From positions 80,440,142 through 80,504,141 of the forward strand of contig CM049306.1 in the NCBI GenBank assembly GCA_026874595.1: 64,000 nucleotides of DNA, in the 5' to 3' direction. The stretch's first letter is position 1. The number at the start of each line of letters is the position of its first letter. Both the position numbers and the translations under genes were made by a program. The stretch comes from Sipunculus nudus. Its lineage: Eukaryota; Annelida; Sipuncula; Golfingiida; Sipunculidae. The notes under the pieces were generated by a model, which worked only from the letters and a program-made list of their open reading frames with translations, had not been told where the DNA came from and made no database searches. Shown here one piece after another: positions 12,016 through 25,196 of this stretch.

Positions 12016-15000
12016 CTAACACACCATGCCGCTTGCCTCTTGCTCCCTGGCTTCGCGCATGCGCAGTGGCATTCGGTCGATTGTCTCGTACAATGACGCG
12101 GGAGATGTCGGGCGGCGGTATCTCTCTTTGACACCACCGTCCTTTCCTACCAAGACCATTCCAAATTTTTCGAACGGGAGGTCTAGGTGTTTGATCAGTC
12201 CCTTAACAATCTTGTCGGGGACAGGGTATTCCTGTATCTCGCCTGCATTATCCTTGTACAGCATAGTTCTTACGTTTGAGCTGCTCGCGTCGTTTGAAAA
12301 GAGTGATATGACGGCCATGTAGCGCAGTCCCATTTCACAAACTTGATCCTAGTTTTATGAAAAATATAAAATTTTGCATATTTAAACAATACAGAGAGTC
12401 CAGACCCAGCTGGCCACAAAATGTAAACATAACAATGTAATAACTTTATATTTTAATTTGTAACGAAAACTTTTTTCTTTTTATAATTTAAAAGTGGGAA
12501 GTATTTTGATGGCTTCCACAACGTTTTTCTATGCAACATTGTAATAACATACTTTTGTAACGAAAACACTTTTTTCTATAATGTAGTAGGGAGAAGTATT
12601 GTTCACGGCTTTCACGACGTTTTTCTATGCAGAGCATTTTAACCACGTAAATTCAAGCGACATACTGAAAACGTTCTTGGCAAAACGATCTTTAAAACCA
12701 ATTCTCTGAAAAAATAGGTATGTCAACTTGACGTTGTTATGACGTGTTTATATGATGACGCTCCGACATTGTTAGATGTGCATAACCATAGGATATTTGG
12801 ATTACCTTTTACCAATATTCTAGCACCTATTTAGTAGAGAAATGAATCTATATTCATAAAAAAAAATAAAACCATTTATCCAGTTGATGTTATAAAATAC
12901 AACTACAACATATATGGTTATCAGGCGGAGATGCACGGTGCATACTTTTGTACATGTGAGTACTTGACCTGTGATTCTATAAAGATTTCAATATATTCTT
13001 ATTTCAGGCCCCAAATTACTAAGGTTTCCTTGTCTTAAACTAAATATTTTAATTTATACGATTTTTTTACCAGGCAAGTTATGGAGATTTTCTTAACCGT
13101 TTTTCGGCGGTATCCATATATGCTGGGCCTCATATATGTAGCTACGTATACGCGAATACCCTTTTTTACCCACACTAAATTGGGGCTCGATTATGACCTT
13201 TGACCCTGAGGCGGGGCTTTTGGAACAAATCAGTTATAATCCAGTGCAATGTTTTGTAAATTGTAAAGTTTTACTCGACGTGTGTCAATCATGGCATTCG
13301 TTCGGGTTTGCCTCTCGATGCCATGTATTACCACGCCTAATCAACCTTGTGTGATGCATAAAATTTCCCTGGGCTATAACAATACATGTACACGACTGTT
13401 TAACTTTGCGTGTTTATACATACAGTAAACCATTTTTTTTCCAATGCATTTGATCTATGGTATTCTTAAGTATATAGTATATTATTCACGACTGTATACA
13501 ACTCTATGCGTTTAAGTATACGTTAAATTAGTATTATTTATGAATGATTTGGCCGACTAACCTCCAGCATATTCCATTGACTCTGATAATGCCGGTCTTC
13601 TTGTTTCATTGATGATATAACAAGCAGACGATTTTTATCCTTGAACTCGCCCAACCACCTTGAAGCGTCCTTAGTGTTAATGTCCTGGGAATGAAAATTT
13701 TAATATAAATGAAACATCAATCCCCCTTTTTTAGGAATATGGTTGGATTATTGTGGGAAACAGAAGCGAATCCCGTTGGGGGGGGGGGGGGGGGGAGGGG
13801 TCTACTTTTTTTTTCTTCAGACCAAATTTTACGGGACACCCGTTTTTTAGTCCTCCTGGGTTGGGGCCCCCTTTTCCTAAATCCTGGATACGCCCCCGGG
13901 GAAAAATGAAACTGGGAATCAATTTGTGTGTGTACGTGTAGCCAGGGGTTTGTCTGTAAGTGTACATGACACAACCACAACTTTGTAATAAACATCGGCC
14001 ATGCGTAATATACAACATTAATTGTATAAAAGCTTGAAATTGTTTACTTCCTCAAATGAAATAAATTATAACATTATAACACGGTGCATTTGGAATTTAA
14101 TGCCTCAGATACTTGAAAGGTTGCCGAAGGGTTTTTAAAGCAAGTTTAACAGTTTGGACGCAGATGAAATATGGATTTTTTGCCCATCTACTTCATTACG
14201 GTAGCTCGTGGACAAACATGAATTATACATGAGTGCTATTGGAATAGGCATACATGTATATTGTGAATAAAATTAAACCAGTGAGAGAACGTTGTCCTAT
14301 TTTCGTATGATTTAAGTGCAGTTTAAAACAAGTTCCTCTATTGAAAATGTGCTTCATAGTTAAGACGTTTGACAACAAGCTCTAATTATTAATTATTTCT
14401 AATGGAAATTATGATATGCCAAATATAAATATTTTAACAAAACGTTCAAAGTGTAAGTATTATATCCACTTTAATAATTTTAATCTATTTATATACTAGA
14501 TAGCAAGTACCGCAATACACATTGGTATATATATATAACATCACATATATATTAATAAATGTATAAATATGTGATATATACACAGGGAAATGTACGAGCT
14601 AAGGTCAATGTCTCTCAAACCTATATACTCCCTGCAATGGCCACATCTGCCTAAAGCATGCGTCAAGTGTGTCAGTGTCGTAAAAGTCTGGTGATAAGCG
14701 ATAATGTTTATATACAGGACATATTCCATACTGCTTTAAAAATCAAACGAATAATAAATATTTATTTAGAATATATTCAAAGAGTAATTCGAGAAACATC
14801 CGCATATGTAGTAGCCTACATTAAATGATATCCTCTTTGTTCTGTTTTCGTGATTTGCCATTGAATACTTAAATGTCCGTACCTCAGATATGTACATTAC
14901 TGCATGTGTTTCTATGAGTATATAAAAAAAAACACCCTGAATTTCTAAGTATAAGGTTTGTCTATATACAAGTAGGCTGGTACGTGTGAGTGCGTGTAAG

Positions 15001-15130
15001 ACAGGTGCCGTTCGGTAATGACCTCTGAATCTGTTCTTACCTTCCGTTTTGATCTCCCGCATGCTTCACAATTCCCCGCTAACACCGTTAGTGTCGTAAC
15101 GATCATCGTAAATATTAATTCGATCTCCAT
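12016..15130 (-). CDS. Secreted DUF4174 (CCDC80-type) protein, copy 1
   Basis: Three exons, all joined in phase 0: 15041-15130, 13562-13684 and 12016-12348, giving 181 residues. Residues 1-23 form a signal peptide (charged start, then a hydrophobic core ending near A-G-N-C-E-A). The rest is a single DUF4174 domain. It shows the family's early block (DASRWL...KNRLLVIS, about residues 36-55), a middle block with MAVISLF, and the diagnostic end: FGMVLVGKDGGVK followed by RRPTSP and IDRMPLRMREAR. Known members include the repeated domain of vertebrate CCDC80 and small single-domain proteins. The fold is thioredoxin-like, but no CxxC pair is visible here, so redox activity is not implied. Molecular function is unknown; an extracellular role is inferred from the signal peptide. 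The start is chosen for the signal peptide and for its TATA box 56 bp upstream. It is the tandem paralogue of the gene at 20.2-22.8 kb. Confidence 0.88.
13735..13900. mobile_element. hAT-like terminal fragment with poly-G
   Basis: On the minus strand the sequence begins GGGCGTATCCAGGATTTAGG, a common form of hAT-type MITE ends, and runs into a poly-G/C tract. No second terminus or target duplication was found. It lies in intron 1 of the first DUF4174 gene. Confidence 0.45.
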
Positions 15131-15185
15131 GTTTCTGCCTGTGTCAGTGGTTTAAAAAAACTGGCACAGGCAAGACTAAACGCTG

Positions 15186-15193
15186 TTTATATA
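15186..15193 (-). promoter_or_regulatory. TATA box, first DUF4174 gene
   Basis: TATATAAA on the minus strand, 56 bp upstream of the ATG. Transcription would start about 25-30 bp before the start codon, giving a very short 5' UTR. The tandem paralogue has a TATA box at a similar place. Confidence 0.65.
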
Positions 15194-16254
15194 TTGTAGA
15201 ATAAATATAACTTAATCAGTCAAGCCTTTCGGGTGGTATAACCATGAATATTTCTTTTACACGCCCAAACAAGCCTATATGTTACGGGGCAAGCATCTGT
15301 CTGGTCCGTTACAATCACCTTTAAAGCGTAACCACTGACCCGACCCCGATTGCACCTATACCCTGTGACGTCGATTTATCTTCAAGGGTGGAGGGATGAC
15401 TCACAGGCGTGTCTGTCTTATAATTTTCGCCCAAATATACAGCCTTTATTCTACGAATAGCAGGAAGGGGGGGGTGAAAACATAGATCATATTTCATAAT
15501 TAAGAAATGTTTTTGTTTGGGGGATAGATGTAATCCGTATTGCCCGTGTATTGACGCTCCTGCAACAAACATAGTATCAAGTGTTATAATAATGTACCCT
15601 TTAAAGCAGGATAATATAAAATAAAATTAATATGACATTTATATTTTTGTATTTTTCTTTATTTTAAGGGTATTTTTATTAAATCGCCCGCATGCATGTG
15701 AGCGCAAACCGCACTTTGGCAGTAAAAAAAACTGACTGGCGGCTTGGTCGTTGTCTCACGCCCATTGGACGATTGTCAGATCTACCAATGAGAACTGTCA
15801 TTACTGCAAGTTAGTTAAAATTTTCATCATGTGTGTCTCTTTAAGAATATTCATCTGTTTGGGTCCGGGTTTCTAGTGGATTGCAAACAGCTATCAAAAT
15901 AGTTAAAAAAATAATTGATTTGGTCACGGCAGACCAAACGGGTACACACAAACGTGCATTTAAAGATAGTATACAGTGACTCACTGGGCCAAAGTGTGTT
16001 TCGAACACACGCTCATGGTCCGTACCATGAGGGACATGGCACTGGGAGGGTGGAGCATTTTTCTGCTTTCACTTGGCCGGTGAGGTGTGAACCCATGCTC
16101 CAGAATTAACATTTCAACATTAATCAACTATGTATACATACATATATTTCAAAACAGACTGCCTGTTTGTTTCAAATGATTACATATTACACTCTCGGTT
16201 AAAGATAAAGTACAATATTTATAAAAAATACACATTTATAACTAGAATGCGGGT

Positions 16255-16560
16255 AGTTTGCGGAGCGTGGTTGCGTAATGGTTAGGGTGCGGGACCTGTG
16301 ACCGAAGGGTTGTGGGTTCGCGTCCCGTTTAGATCGCCTTCTTCACTAAGACTCCTGGCCAAAGTCTTTACCACAAGGGTGCGCTCTCTCGACCAAAGAG
16401 TGAACGGGTACTGGTCATGGGTGGCAGGCAAATGTAGAACGAATAACCTTCTAGCGACTGTAATGGCTGCTTGGGTTGTATGCTCCCCAGGGAGCCGAGA
16501 ATAGAATCAAGAATGAACAGGCCCGAAATACCAGGAAGGCAAAGTGTTAAAAGTCGGCTG
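16255..16560 (+). mobile_element. tRNA-derived SINE
   Basis: The head carries RNA polymerase III boxes in tRNA order: an A-box-like TGGTTGCGTAATGG at 16268-16281 and a B box GGTTCGCGTCC at 16315-16325 (one mismatch to consensus), 34 bp apart. A non-tRNA body follows to about 16.56 kb. It has no clear tail. It is not a functional tRNA: no acceptor stem closes around the two boxes. Confidence 0.7.
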
Positions 16561-16639
16561 AGACTGCGAGTACAGCGGTAATAGAAGACTCAAACCCCGT
16601 ACCTTAACCTTTACCTTTAGTCGACAAGCGACTACGTGT

Positions 16640-17600
16640 ATCCGCCGAAATCAGAGTGGGACAAGTGAAGTGAGGCATGGATTGACTGGGAAGGGGAAAT
16701 AGAGTGAGGCGTGTTGCATATTAGCATGGATGTCTGCAGCCAAAATGTGTATGTAGGTTGCGCCACCCACCACAAAATCCAGAAAGCTGTCCAAGTTGTA
16801 TACATATGCAACATTTTAGGCAGATAAGTCAAACCACTACTTGTATATGAGTGATTTTATCCCACAGCAAACAAGTAGAAGGACGCTGTGCAAAAATGGT
16901 GGCAGGAGGCGCCACCAATCCTTTGTATGATTAGGAGCTATGTGAGATCTATATACATGCAAAATTTCAAGGGGATATGTCCAACCAGTCCTGAGATATA
17001 AGCCTGAATGTCTGCAGCGTAAACATAAATGTAGGTGGCGCCACCTGCCACAACATCGAGAAAGCTATCCAAGATGTATAAACAAGCAAAATTTTAGGCA
17101 GATAAGTCAAACAACTACTGAGATATGAGTGATTTTATCCCACGGCAGACAAACAGACGGACGGTGTGCAAAAATGGTTGCAGGTGGCACCATCAGTTTT
17201 GCGTATGATAAAGAACTACGTGAGATCTATACACATGCAAAATTTTGCCCAATCGTTCAAACTGATCCCGAGATATGAGCTTGTTTTTGCAATGTAACCG
17301 CAAATATAGGTGGCGCCACCTATCATAAAATCAAGAAAGTTGTTTAGGATGTATAAACCTTCAAAATTTCAGGTGGATAAGTCAAACCAATGCAAAGCTA
17401 TGAGTGATTTTAATCCAAGGCAGATGAACAGATGGACGCTGTGCAAAAATGGTTGAGGTGGCGCCACCATGTTATAAAGCTATCCAAGGGCTACATTTGT
17501 GCAAAAAAAAAAAAATTGTGCCTGATCGGTTCCCGAGAAATGTTGGTTTATGTGTGGAAACAGACACACAAATGGACGGTGGGCAGAGAGGAAAGGTCAG
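16640..17600 (+). repeat. Tandem array of ~140-bp monomers with a GGTGGCGCCACC palindrome
   Basis: Near-copies of a 12-bp palindrome recur at about 16752, 16908, 17033, 17184, 17312 and 17456, so spacing is roughly 130-155 bp. Alternate monomers are more alike, which gives a ~280-bp higher-order unit. Each monomer carries a phrase like agctat(c/g)...gatctatacatgcaaaatttt, then gtcaaac, then gatatgag. Worn single copies occur at 9.75-10.15 and 45.87-46.2 kb. Confidence 0.75.
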
Positions 17601-17767
17601 AGGTCAACCAAAAATGAGGGAGCAGCGGTCCACATGTGACCCGATCATAATCCCGAATTTAAATAAAATTCTGCCCACTGATGACGGAGGAGTTCTCCGG
17701 AAACTTATTCGGCGGCGGTCTCCGACTGAAAACATAGTATCCGCAAAACTCTGTTTTGGCGGATACA

Positions 17768-17770
<3 letters not shown>

Positions 17771-17826
<56 letters not shown>
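17771..17826. repeat. (AT)n microsatellite
   Basis: 56 bp of AT dinucleotide just beyond the 140-bp repeat array. Confidence 0.95.
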
Positions 17827-17828
<2 letters not shown>

Positions 17829-18239
17829 GGGAAAAGACCGGTTGGCTGAGTTATGAGGAAATCCTGAGAAGTACAGATGCTTGCCCGAGAGTGATATAAT
17901 ATTAATGAGGTATAGCTGTTATAATGACACAAATTTTAGGTTGGGTATACACCTTTTATACAGCTAGGACATGCAATATATAAATATCTTATCATAGGCA
18001 TTTTAATTGACCCTTCATAAAAAATATTGTTACTTTGAGAACAATTTGTTTCGCTTGCTTGCACATTTTAGCATATTCAAAGCAGATCGTCAGAGCGGTA
18101 CAGTTTAGTTTTCGGATGTGGGGCAGTTATAGGTGAGAAATAGAATAGAGAGCTGAATAAAACATTTATTATAGTCATGCCTCCAAATAGGCGCCAATCG
18201 ATTTGTCGCAATAATTTAAGCATGCTTACATGTATTGAG

Positions 18240-19556
18240 CAGGGTTTGGTCCAGGTACTTGTACCTATACCTGTACCTAGGTACACAATTCAGAGTACCT
18301 GTACCTGTACCTGGCTGTCATGAGTAGGAAGTACCTTGTACCTGTACCTGTACCTGGAACTAAAGTACCAGTACCTGGTATAAGGTACTCCAGGTACAAA
18401 TTTGATATTTGTACTTGAAATGAACACAAGGTTTGGGTCAATTAATTGCATGTACAAAGCTTTCACCCTGTACAAAGAATTCATCCCTGCTGCTTTTGTA
18501 GCTAGCTACCTGGCTAGCAATTAAGCTGGTCAATCTCCAGCCTCTAAACAAGAAGTTCATTGTAGCATTATATTATCAGCACAGGTACACAGCAACCAAC
18601 AAAGGATAGATACAGGGGGTTGCCTACATGCTCCATGTCTGAAGTTGGCTAGTATGTACACTGAACAGGGTATGGGCCAGGTACTTGTACCTGTTTCTAG
18701 GTACCCAATTCACATTTATATGAATTACAGGTAAGATACTGGATCTGGACATCAGGGTTGGTCAAGTAAGGTACTGAGCTGTCATCCCTGTCAGGGATGT
18801 AACCTAAACCAGACAGGGCTAGGGGTAATTACTAAGCTTTCAACCCTGCATCCTTTGAACTTGAGTGGACTCTGGCTAGTAGCATGCTGGCCCAGCTACC
18901 TCCAGCCTCTACACAGGAATTTCACTGTGGCATTTTCAGATATAAAGGGTACAGAGCAAAGGATATGGACAGTGCTGCTTTTATGATAATGTTGATACCT
19001 GTGGTCTAGTATGTATAAAGAACATTGGTGTAGGATAAATGTAGAAGTAAGAAAAATACATACTATATCACTGAACTCTCAACATAATCCAAACAAAAGT
19101 AGAACTACCCAATTTACAGAAAAAGGTACTAGCTCATGAGTTACATGCAGGTGCTCAAAACATCCTCAGTGTGACTTTCTGCCATGAACATGTGTATTGT
19201 AACTTCTAATTTTGTATGTATTATTTTCATGAAGTTAATCTATAAATTGATTGTAAGATTTTCTTTTTCAGTCAAGCTATTAAGCCTCTTTTCTTTAAAG
19301 TGTGGTGCTTCCAGAGATTTTGAATTTAAACTATTACTCCGAAGCTCAAAAACTTGATTTGAAATATAGACATTTTATGGAGGTTTCATATTTCTGTATT
19401 AAAAAGTTTGTAAACTTTATCAGCTTCGTTCATTTATCACACTAACTAAAGGCAATCCATTTACATTTGCAAGGCCTTAATTTTTCCTGATGACATTATT
19501 TAATTTCACAAGTATCTGTACCTAAGTACCATCACATGTACCTGGCCCCAACCCTG
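18240..19556. mobile_element. Non-autonomous hAT-like element with TACCTG-rich ends
   Basis: The left end CAGGGTTTGGTCCAGGTAC pairs with the inverted right end (CAGGGTTGGGGCCAGGTAC when reversed), 17 of 19 positions equal. Both sub-terminal regions are packed with GTACCTG repeats. The flanking 8-mers, gtattgag and ttaataag, match at 5 of 8 positions, compatible with an old 8-bp target duplication. A second left-end-like sequence at about 18665 suggests nesting or internal duplication. No transposase frame is present. A homologous copy lies at 57.12-57.85 kb. Confidence 0.75.
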
Positions 19557-20027
19557 TTAATAAGTCACAATGACAGATCATTATATGAAATATGACCATA
19601 GGGAGAAGAGACATCAAATTAATTGTCTCATATAAATTGTTTGGAAGGTATCGTGTTGGTTGGATTGCTTATAATCTATTGCCGCACTACCTGGCTGAGA
19701 TACTGACAGGTAATTTTCGTAAATAAACCGATTTTTAATATAAATACTACCAAAAAAAAGATTGCACCCCTTGAATGGACGGAATATAAATGTTAAGATA
19801 ACTTCACGTATGTTCCGTGATAAATATTACAAAATTAAAATCTGCATTACTGAAAAAAAATGAAGGACAAGAAATCAGGTAGTAGCTGACCCCGCTTGAC
19901 AGCTAAGTAGGGATGCCATGCATGCCTGTCGTCGTATCTTATTTTTATTTTATTTTTCGTCAAACACATTCGCATTCAACACACATGTAAAGAAACAGAA
20001 CATCTTTTAAAGTCTGTGAAGAGTATA

Positions 20028-20033
20028 TTTATT
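20028..20033 (-). terminator. Poly(A) signal, second DUF4174 gene
   Basis: AATAAA on the minus strand about 155 bp beyond the stop codon at 20189. Confidence 0.55.
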
Positions 20034-20188
20034 AACATGAACGAACGCATAATCTGAATAATGTATGAATCTTAAGCTTATAAGCTTGATACATTGATGA
20101 GGTGAGGTTCAATTTGTTATATATAAGTGATGAAGATGAGACAGTCCTCCTGGAATATTTTGTGCATCCAGTTTTAAATACCAATAAC

Positions 20189-20877
20189 TCACTGGCACAC
20201 CATTCCGCGTGCCTGCTGCTCCCTAGCTTCGCGCCTACGCATTGGCATCCTATCGATTTTGGCGAACACGGACATAGGTGACGTCGGACGTGGATACCTT
20301 TCCTTAACACCGCCATCTTTTCCCACCAGGACCATTCCAAAGTTGTTTGAGGGGAGGTCAAGGTATTGGATCAGTCCATTAACAATCGTGGCGGGGACAG
20401 CAGACTCCTGAATCTCACCGTCATTGTTGCTGTACACCATTACTTTTGCGTTTGAGCTGCTGGCGTCGTTTGCGAAGAGTGATATGACCGCCATGTTGCG
20501 GAGTCCCATTTCACAAACTTGATCCTGTAAGCACAAGATGTGTATACCATAATATATTCAACAAAATCGGAGCGTCTATATTTATCACAGAGACATAATC
20601 ATTAGGGAAACACTAATACGCGGCTTAGAGGCTGACACTGCTGCACGTTAACTTAAAAAGAGCTCATAAAATGTGGTAAAATCCATATGTGCAAATATTA
20701 TATGTTACACACTGGTAACTTTTATTCATTTTAGTGTAGTCGTTCTTTGTCCATTGATAAGATAAAAACGGAGGGTGGTCGTGTTACTGTGATGGCCTGG
20801 ATTAATTGTAAAGTTAATTTATTATATGTATGTAGGGATTACGAATGTATATATAAGTATATAAGTATATATGTATA

Positions 20878-20924
<47 letters not shown>

Positions 20925-22804
20925 CAATGTATATTTTATTGAATGCCCTTAGGGTTTGCTATCAGGACATAATGTAACATGATATAGGGTAACGATTGAT
21001 GAGCGGCTTACTATCAAGATAAATGTCAGCATCGATTTCCGGCACGAGACTATCGAAGAAATATCGATTTTACCGATAAATCTGTGATTTGATACAATCG
21101 TACACCCACCAGTATATTATTATCAACCCAGGTGACTCGATTCATTTACGTTAAAGAAAGACAATGTCATTTTGACTTACCTTCAGCATGTTCCACTGAC
21201 GCTGATACTCCGGACCTGCCTCGTCTGCTGCTGAAATCACCAAAAGACGGTTCTTCCATTGAGACTGTCTCAGCCACCTGGAAGCATCCTCAGTGCTGGT
21301 CTGGCTGGTGTCCTTAAAATAAAGGGAAAACGTTATCAGTTAACGTTCAGTTCACTCAAGAAGTTTAAAACTCCTTGGTTCACTTCAGGCGGCGGAGTGG
21401 CCTCAGAAGATAAAGAATGTCGTCATAAGATGAACCTGGAGGCTTCAGCACTTGTGCTTCAGCTTGTTACGTTTCTGACGTTGGTATTATGAAACTAATT
21501 GCGGAGATGATACCCTAAGACAGTTGAATGTAAAATGCCATCATCACGTCTCAGAAAGCTTAACAGTACGGAAGCAAGATAAACTGTGGATAAAATCGAC
21601 AAGTTAAGGCATGCACTACCTCACGTGAAAGAGTTTTTATTAATGATTAAAAACGTAAAAATATGTGATGGAAATGCACCAGTATGTTGTGAGAATAAAG
21701 GCAAAGGGCACACAATTTAAATAACTTTTCCGGGTTGTCCCACTTGTATTACACGAGTGGCTTATTTTTTCGATGCATTTTTACCCGTCCGTCCATCAGA
21801 CATACGGGAACCAGCCCTTCAATCCTTGAGCATTTTTTGGCAAATCAGCAAAATATAAACTACGCTGACTCTTCAAATACAATATATGCATTCGTACCAC
21901 TTAACCTTCAACAGGTATTAACATATATACGATTAATGTTGTCTGAAGCTGAGTATGATATTTAGGTAGACCTGCTGTTGTGCGACTACATGTATTGCAT
22001 TTTCCTCTTGTATAACTGGCAACGTAAACGTGCGCTGACACGAGAGTTGTGCGCCTATTCTCCTATACAACGTGCCTTATGCACGACGCGGTCCTGGAGC
22101 CTGTAAACAGTGTCGAGCACTGGACTTATACAACCCAATCTTTCATAACACTAAATATGTACAAGGTCGCAATGAGGCTTCTTATATACATACGCGCGTT
22201 GTGGCCATGTGTTAATATCAAGACACTACGGAAGTAAATACAGACATTCAGAAACTTGGAAAAAAAAATAAATGAGGGGCACTTACATAAATAATAATAA
22301 AAAAAATAATAACATTAAAATAATAAAATGTATGTTTTAAGTTGGTATAAAATGGTACACTAAAATGTTTCAACGGTTTACGTGATCTTTAAAATCTCCG
22401 GGTGGTTCAATGTATAAATGAAGATTTTTGTCATGTGTGTATCATGGCAGGTGCAACGTTATCAAAATATTCCAATTCTGATTAAAAATAAAACCGATTT
22501 GATTCATAGAAATAATATATATATACATATATATATATAAACACATATATATATATAAATATATACATATAAATAATATATATATATATATACAGAGTCC
22601 GTGACAAAGCTGCAGCTAGCTCCATTACAAAGTTGCTGGCCCTTTCACTTGGTGGGGCACCCGAGGATAACTTTTCGTTGACAATCGGTGAATGACAAGC
22701 AGTTCAGTTCCTACCTTCCCCTTTGATCCCCGGCCGCACGCCTCACTAATTCCCGCTAACACGGTCAGTGTGGTGATTATCATGGTGATTATATGGATCC
22801 GCAT
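20189..22804 (-). CDS. Secreted DUF4174 (CCDC80-type) protein, copy 2
   Basis: Three exons in phase 0, as in copy 1: 22715-22804, 21181-21312 and 20189-20524, giving 185 residues. The first exon is exactly 90 bp in both genes, and both last exons begin with DQVCEMGLR. Residues 1-18 are a signal-peptide core (HIITMIITTLTVLAG). The domain shows DASRWLRQ...NRLLVIS, MAVISLFANDASSSNAK, FGMVLVGKDGGVKERY, RPTSPMS and IDRMPMRRREAR. It differs from copy 1 mainly in the middle exon (three extra codons, STS near the start). An in-frame ATG 14 codons upstream exists, but the downstream ATG gives the better signal peptide and matches copy 1. Role unknown; secreted by inference. Its neighbours are copy 1 downstream and the intact DHRS11 gene, divergently arranged, upstream. 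Confidence 0.88.
20881..20921. repeat. (AT)n microsatellite
   Basis: 41 bp of AT dinucleotide in intron 2 of the second DUF4174 gene. Confidence 0.95.
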
Positions 22805-22872
22805 GTTGTTATTGTTAGCGGCAGTCTGATATAAAGGCGTCAACAAAACTGACCTTTCTACTTTGGACCCTG

Positions 22873-22880
22873 CTTATATA
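22873..22880 (-). promoter_or_regulatory. TATA box, second DUF4174 gene
   Basis: TATATAAG on the minus strand, 69 bp upstream of the ATG. The placement matches that of copy 1. Confidence 0.6.
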
Positions 22881-23716
22881 GTGGGGAGAAAAACGTTGCG
22901 AAATCAGTAATTCTAGCCCCTCGCATGTCAGAAAGCATGATCCCTTGTGTAACATGCCAGGCGCATAAAATCCTGTGTTTACCTGTAACCGTCACCAGAT
23001 GTCTCTCCACACGTTCAGCACAGCTGTTCCCTCTGAAATTGACGACAATGGGTCAACCACCGTTTTGGTTTGCCAATATTGTTTACTCGATTCTCAAAAC
23101 AAATAAAGTCACAACCAATAAAGTAAGAAATTGCGTCAGAGCAAGTAAAGCCATAGCAAATAAAGTCAAAATTTTAGATAGGAAATAAGTTCCGAAAAAA
23201 AGGGTAAAAATGCTGGGCGTGAAATGAAGCCACAGATTTGTGTAGGGGAAAAATCACAGATTTTAGGAGAGTAACAGACACAAATTTAATTGAAAAAACT
23301 TATTCTTACACGTTTCCTTACATATTCACAGCAATATGAGTACATTGATTAACGTTTTAAAAAGATCAGTATTAATTGTATACAAATAGTTTTGATATTA
23401 AATGCTTAACCTATGTTGTTGATTCATTCATAATGGACACTCTAGCTTGTAAAATCTTATATTTTCTCCTTCAGATGATGGTTCAATAATATTTATCAAA
23501 GCCACTAATTATTATTTCGATAATGAAGAGTCTCTCGTCAGTTTTGAGTATATACACATGTATCTTTACTGTAGGTTCCGCAGTAGACAGAATTGGGTCC
23601 TTTCATAATCATAAATTAAGGCCATAGTTTGGTGATGACCTTGTTTAAATTTTCAATAGTTGACAAATTACAGTAAAATAAAAGTATTATTTATGAAGAA
23701 AGTTTTCATATGCTTG

Positions 23717-23719
<3 letters not shown>

Positions 23720-23788
<69 letters not shown>
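23720..23788. repeat. (AT)n microsatellite
   Basis: 69 bp of AT dinucleotide. It abuts the possible LINE 3' fragment that follows. Confidence 0.95.
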
Positions 23789-23792
<4 letters not shown>

Positions 23793-23799
23793 AAGCCTG

Positions 23800-24075
23800 C
23801 TTATAATAAAACCATTTTAACAATCTAGAGCGACAAAGACTTAAGACTATCGCATTTGAAACCTTTAAAATTAAACATGACCTTGCCTCAATATGTCTTC
23901 GAAATTTGTACCAGGAAGCATACACATCATACAATGCTTGAGAGATTAGTGTTGTCTACTTTATTTAAATATTTATCTGGTCGAATATGGAATCAATTGC
24001 CTGCTGAATGTAAACAAAAAGGTTTTTTTGTCATATTTCAAAATCTAAAATTGCTACGTGGCATGGGATAAAAAG
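23800..24075 (+). mobile_element. Possible LINE reverse-transcriptase C-terminal fragment
   Basis: A frame from about 23856 reads ...MTLPQYVFEICTRKHTHHTML... and later RIWNQLPAECKQ...FQNLKLLRG. The layout resembles the C-terminal tail of CR1/Jockey-like LINE polymerases (LWNSLP...FK..LK). It is short, and both flanks are (AT)n tracts, so the match is weak. Confidence 0.35.
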
Positions 24076-24144
24076 CATATGTCATATATGTAATCACTAT
24101 TACATTTTTTACATATCTTATTGTATCTATCTATTATTTATATT

Positions 24145-24218
24145 TATATATATATATATATATATATATAAGTATGTAAGTGTATGTATAAATACATATG
24201 GTAATCGTGCAAAGTATA

Positions 24219-24263
<45 letters not shown>

Positions 24264-24274
24264 GTGTGTGTGTG
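24145..24274. repeat. (AT)n tracts ending in (TG)n
   Basis: Two AT dinucleotide runs separated by about 40 bp, the second passing into a short TG run. Confidence 0.9.
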
Positions 24275-25196
24275 ATTCATAGCATTTAGTTGGCATTGTA
24301 TTGTTTGAAAAAACGACTTCAAAGACAAATTGTCTCACTTTATCCCAACATAAACCTACCTATGACTTTATTTCCAACCCAGGGTTGTGAGTTTTTTTCT
24401 ATGACTTTTTTTTTCATGACTTTTTTTTATCCCGCCACAGCTTGAAAGTCCTTTATTTTCTCTGGAGTATGCAAGTATGTAAGTTATAATCAGGTGATCG
24501 GTACGGCGAAGATGGCGAAGCACATGCTTTTGTCAGATAAAGCAAGTAAACATACCCTCCACCAGAGGTCATTACTACTCAAAACGAGCCCCCTCCAGTT
24601 GGGAATTGTTCATGATGGCCGGTACTACTGGTCTCGGCTATCACATCTAAAATTAAATTTGTTTATATGGAAACACCTTCTGTTTATACTTTATATGCAT
24701 ATACTCAGAGAAACACAAATGTTCATGTTATGTGTGTCGAGACAATTTTTACCAAGCATATTTCAACGGATTAGATTACCGTCTTCTGTCTGTAAAGGAT
24801 TTACCTAGATATGTGAACAGCTCCTAGACTGGCCCTGTCGATGCAATGGACAAGTCTTAATTCCTTGCGCTGGCAGGCACTACTGAGCTGGCCCTGAGTT
24901 ACGTCCATGGAATCAAGTTTTATTTTATTCATTTTAGCAGCAAAAATAATTACTTAAATACTGGCAGGGCTAAACTGATCCGTGATAAACCAGTGTGTAA
25001 TTTGAAACGAAGGTCAACGAAATGTTAGCTGTAAGTCTGATTGTACACTTTTCAGTCGACCGTCAACATTTATACGATGTTTCGTCGCAAAGAGAAAGCG
25101 TAAAAGAGGTTCTCAGATTACAGAACAGCACGGGATGTACGTAATAACATCTTGCTTGGCTGCTGAATGCAACTAGCAGCTTAAATGCAACTGAGC

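Noticed and set aside
12026-12322. 98-codon frame on the plus strand
   Set aside because: Antisense shadow of the DUF4174 exon at 12016-12348.
15981-16060. tRNA-like hairpins on the minus strand (a GTGTG-TTCGAAA-CACAC arm and a CTCATGGT stem)
   Set aside because: No acceptor stem or D arm could be closed. At most a worn tRNA-derived fragment.
17705-17932. Open frames with long Ile-Tyr runs (also at 3228-3485, 23719-23934, 24134-24328, 49919-50110, 51502-52026 in part)
   Set aside because: They are translations of (AT)n microsatellites. The exception is the real MOXD1 exon inside 51502-52026, which is annotated separately.
24494-24808. 104-codon plus-strand frame
   Set aside because: No domain, signal peptide or splice context; consistent with chance.
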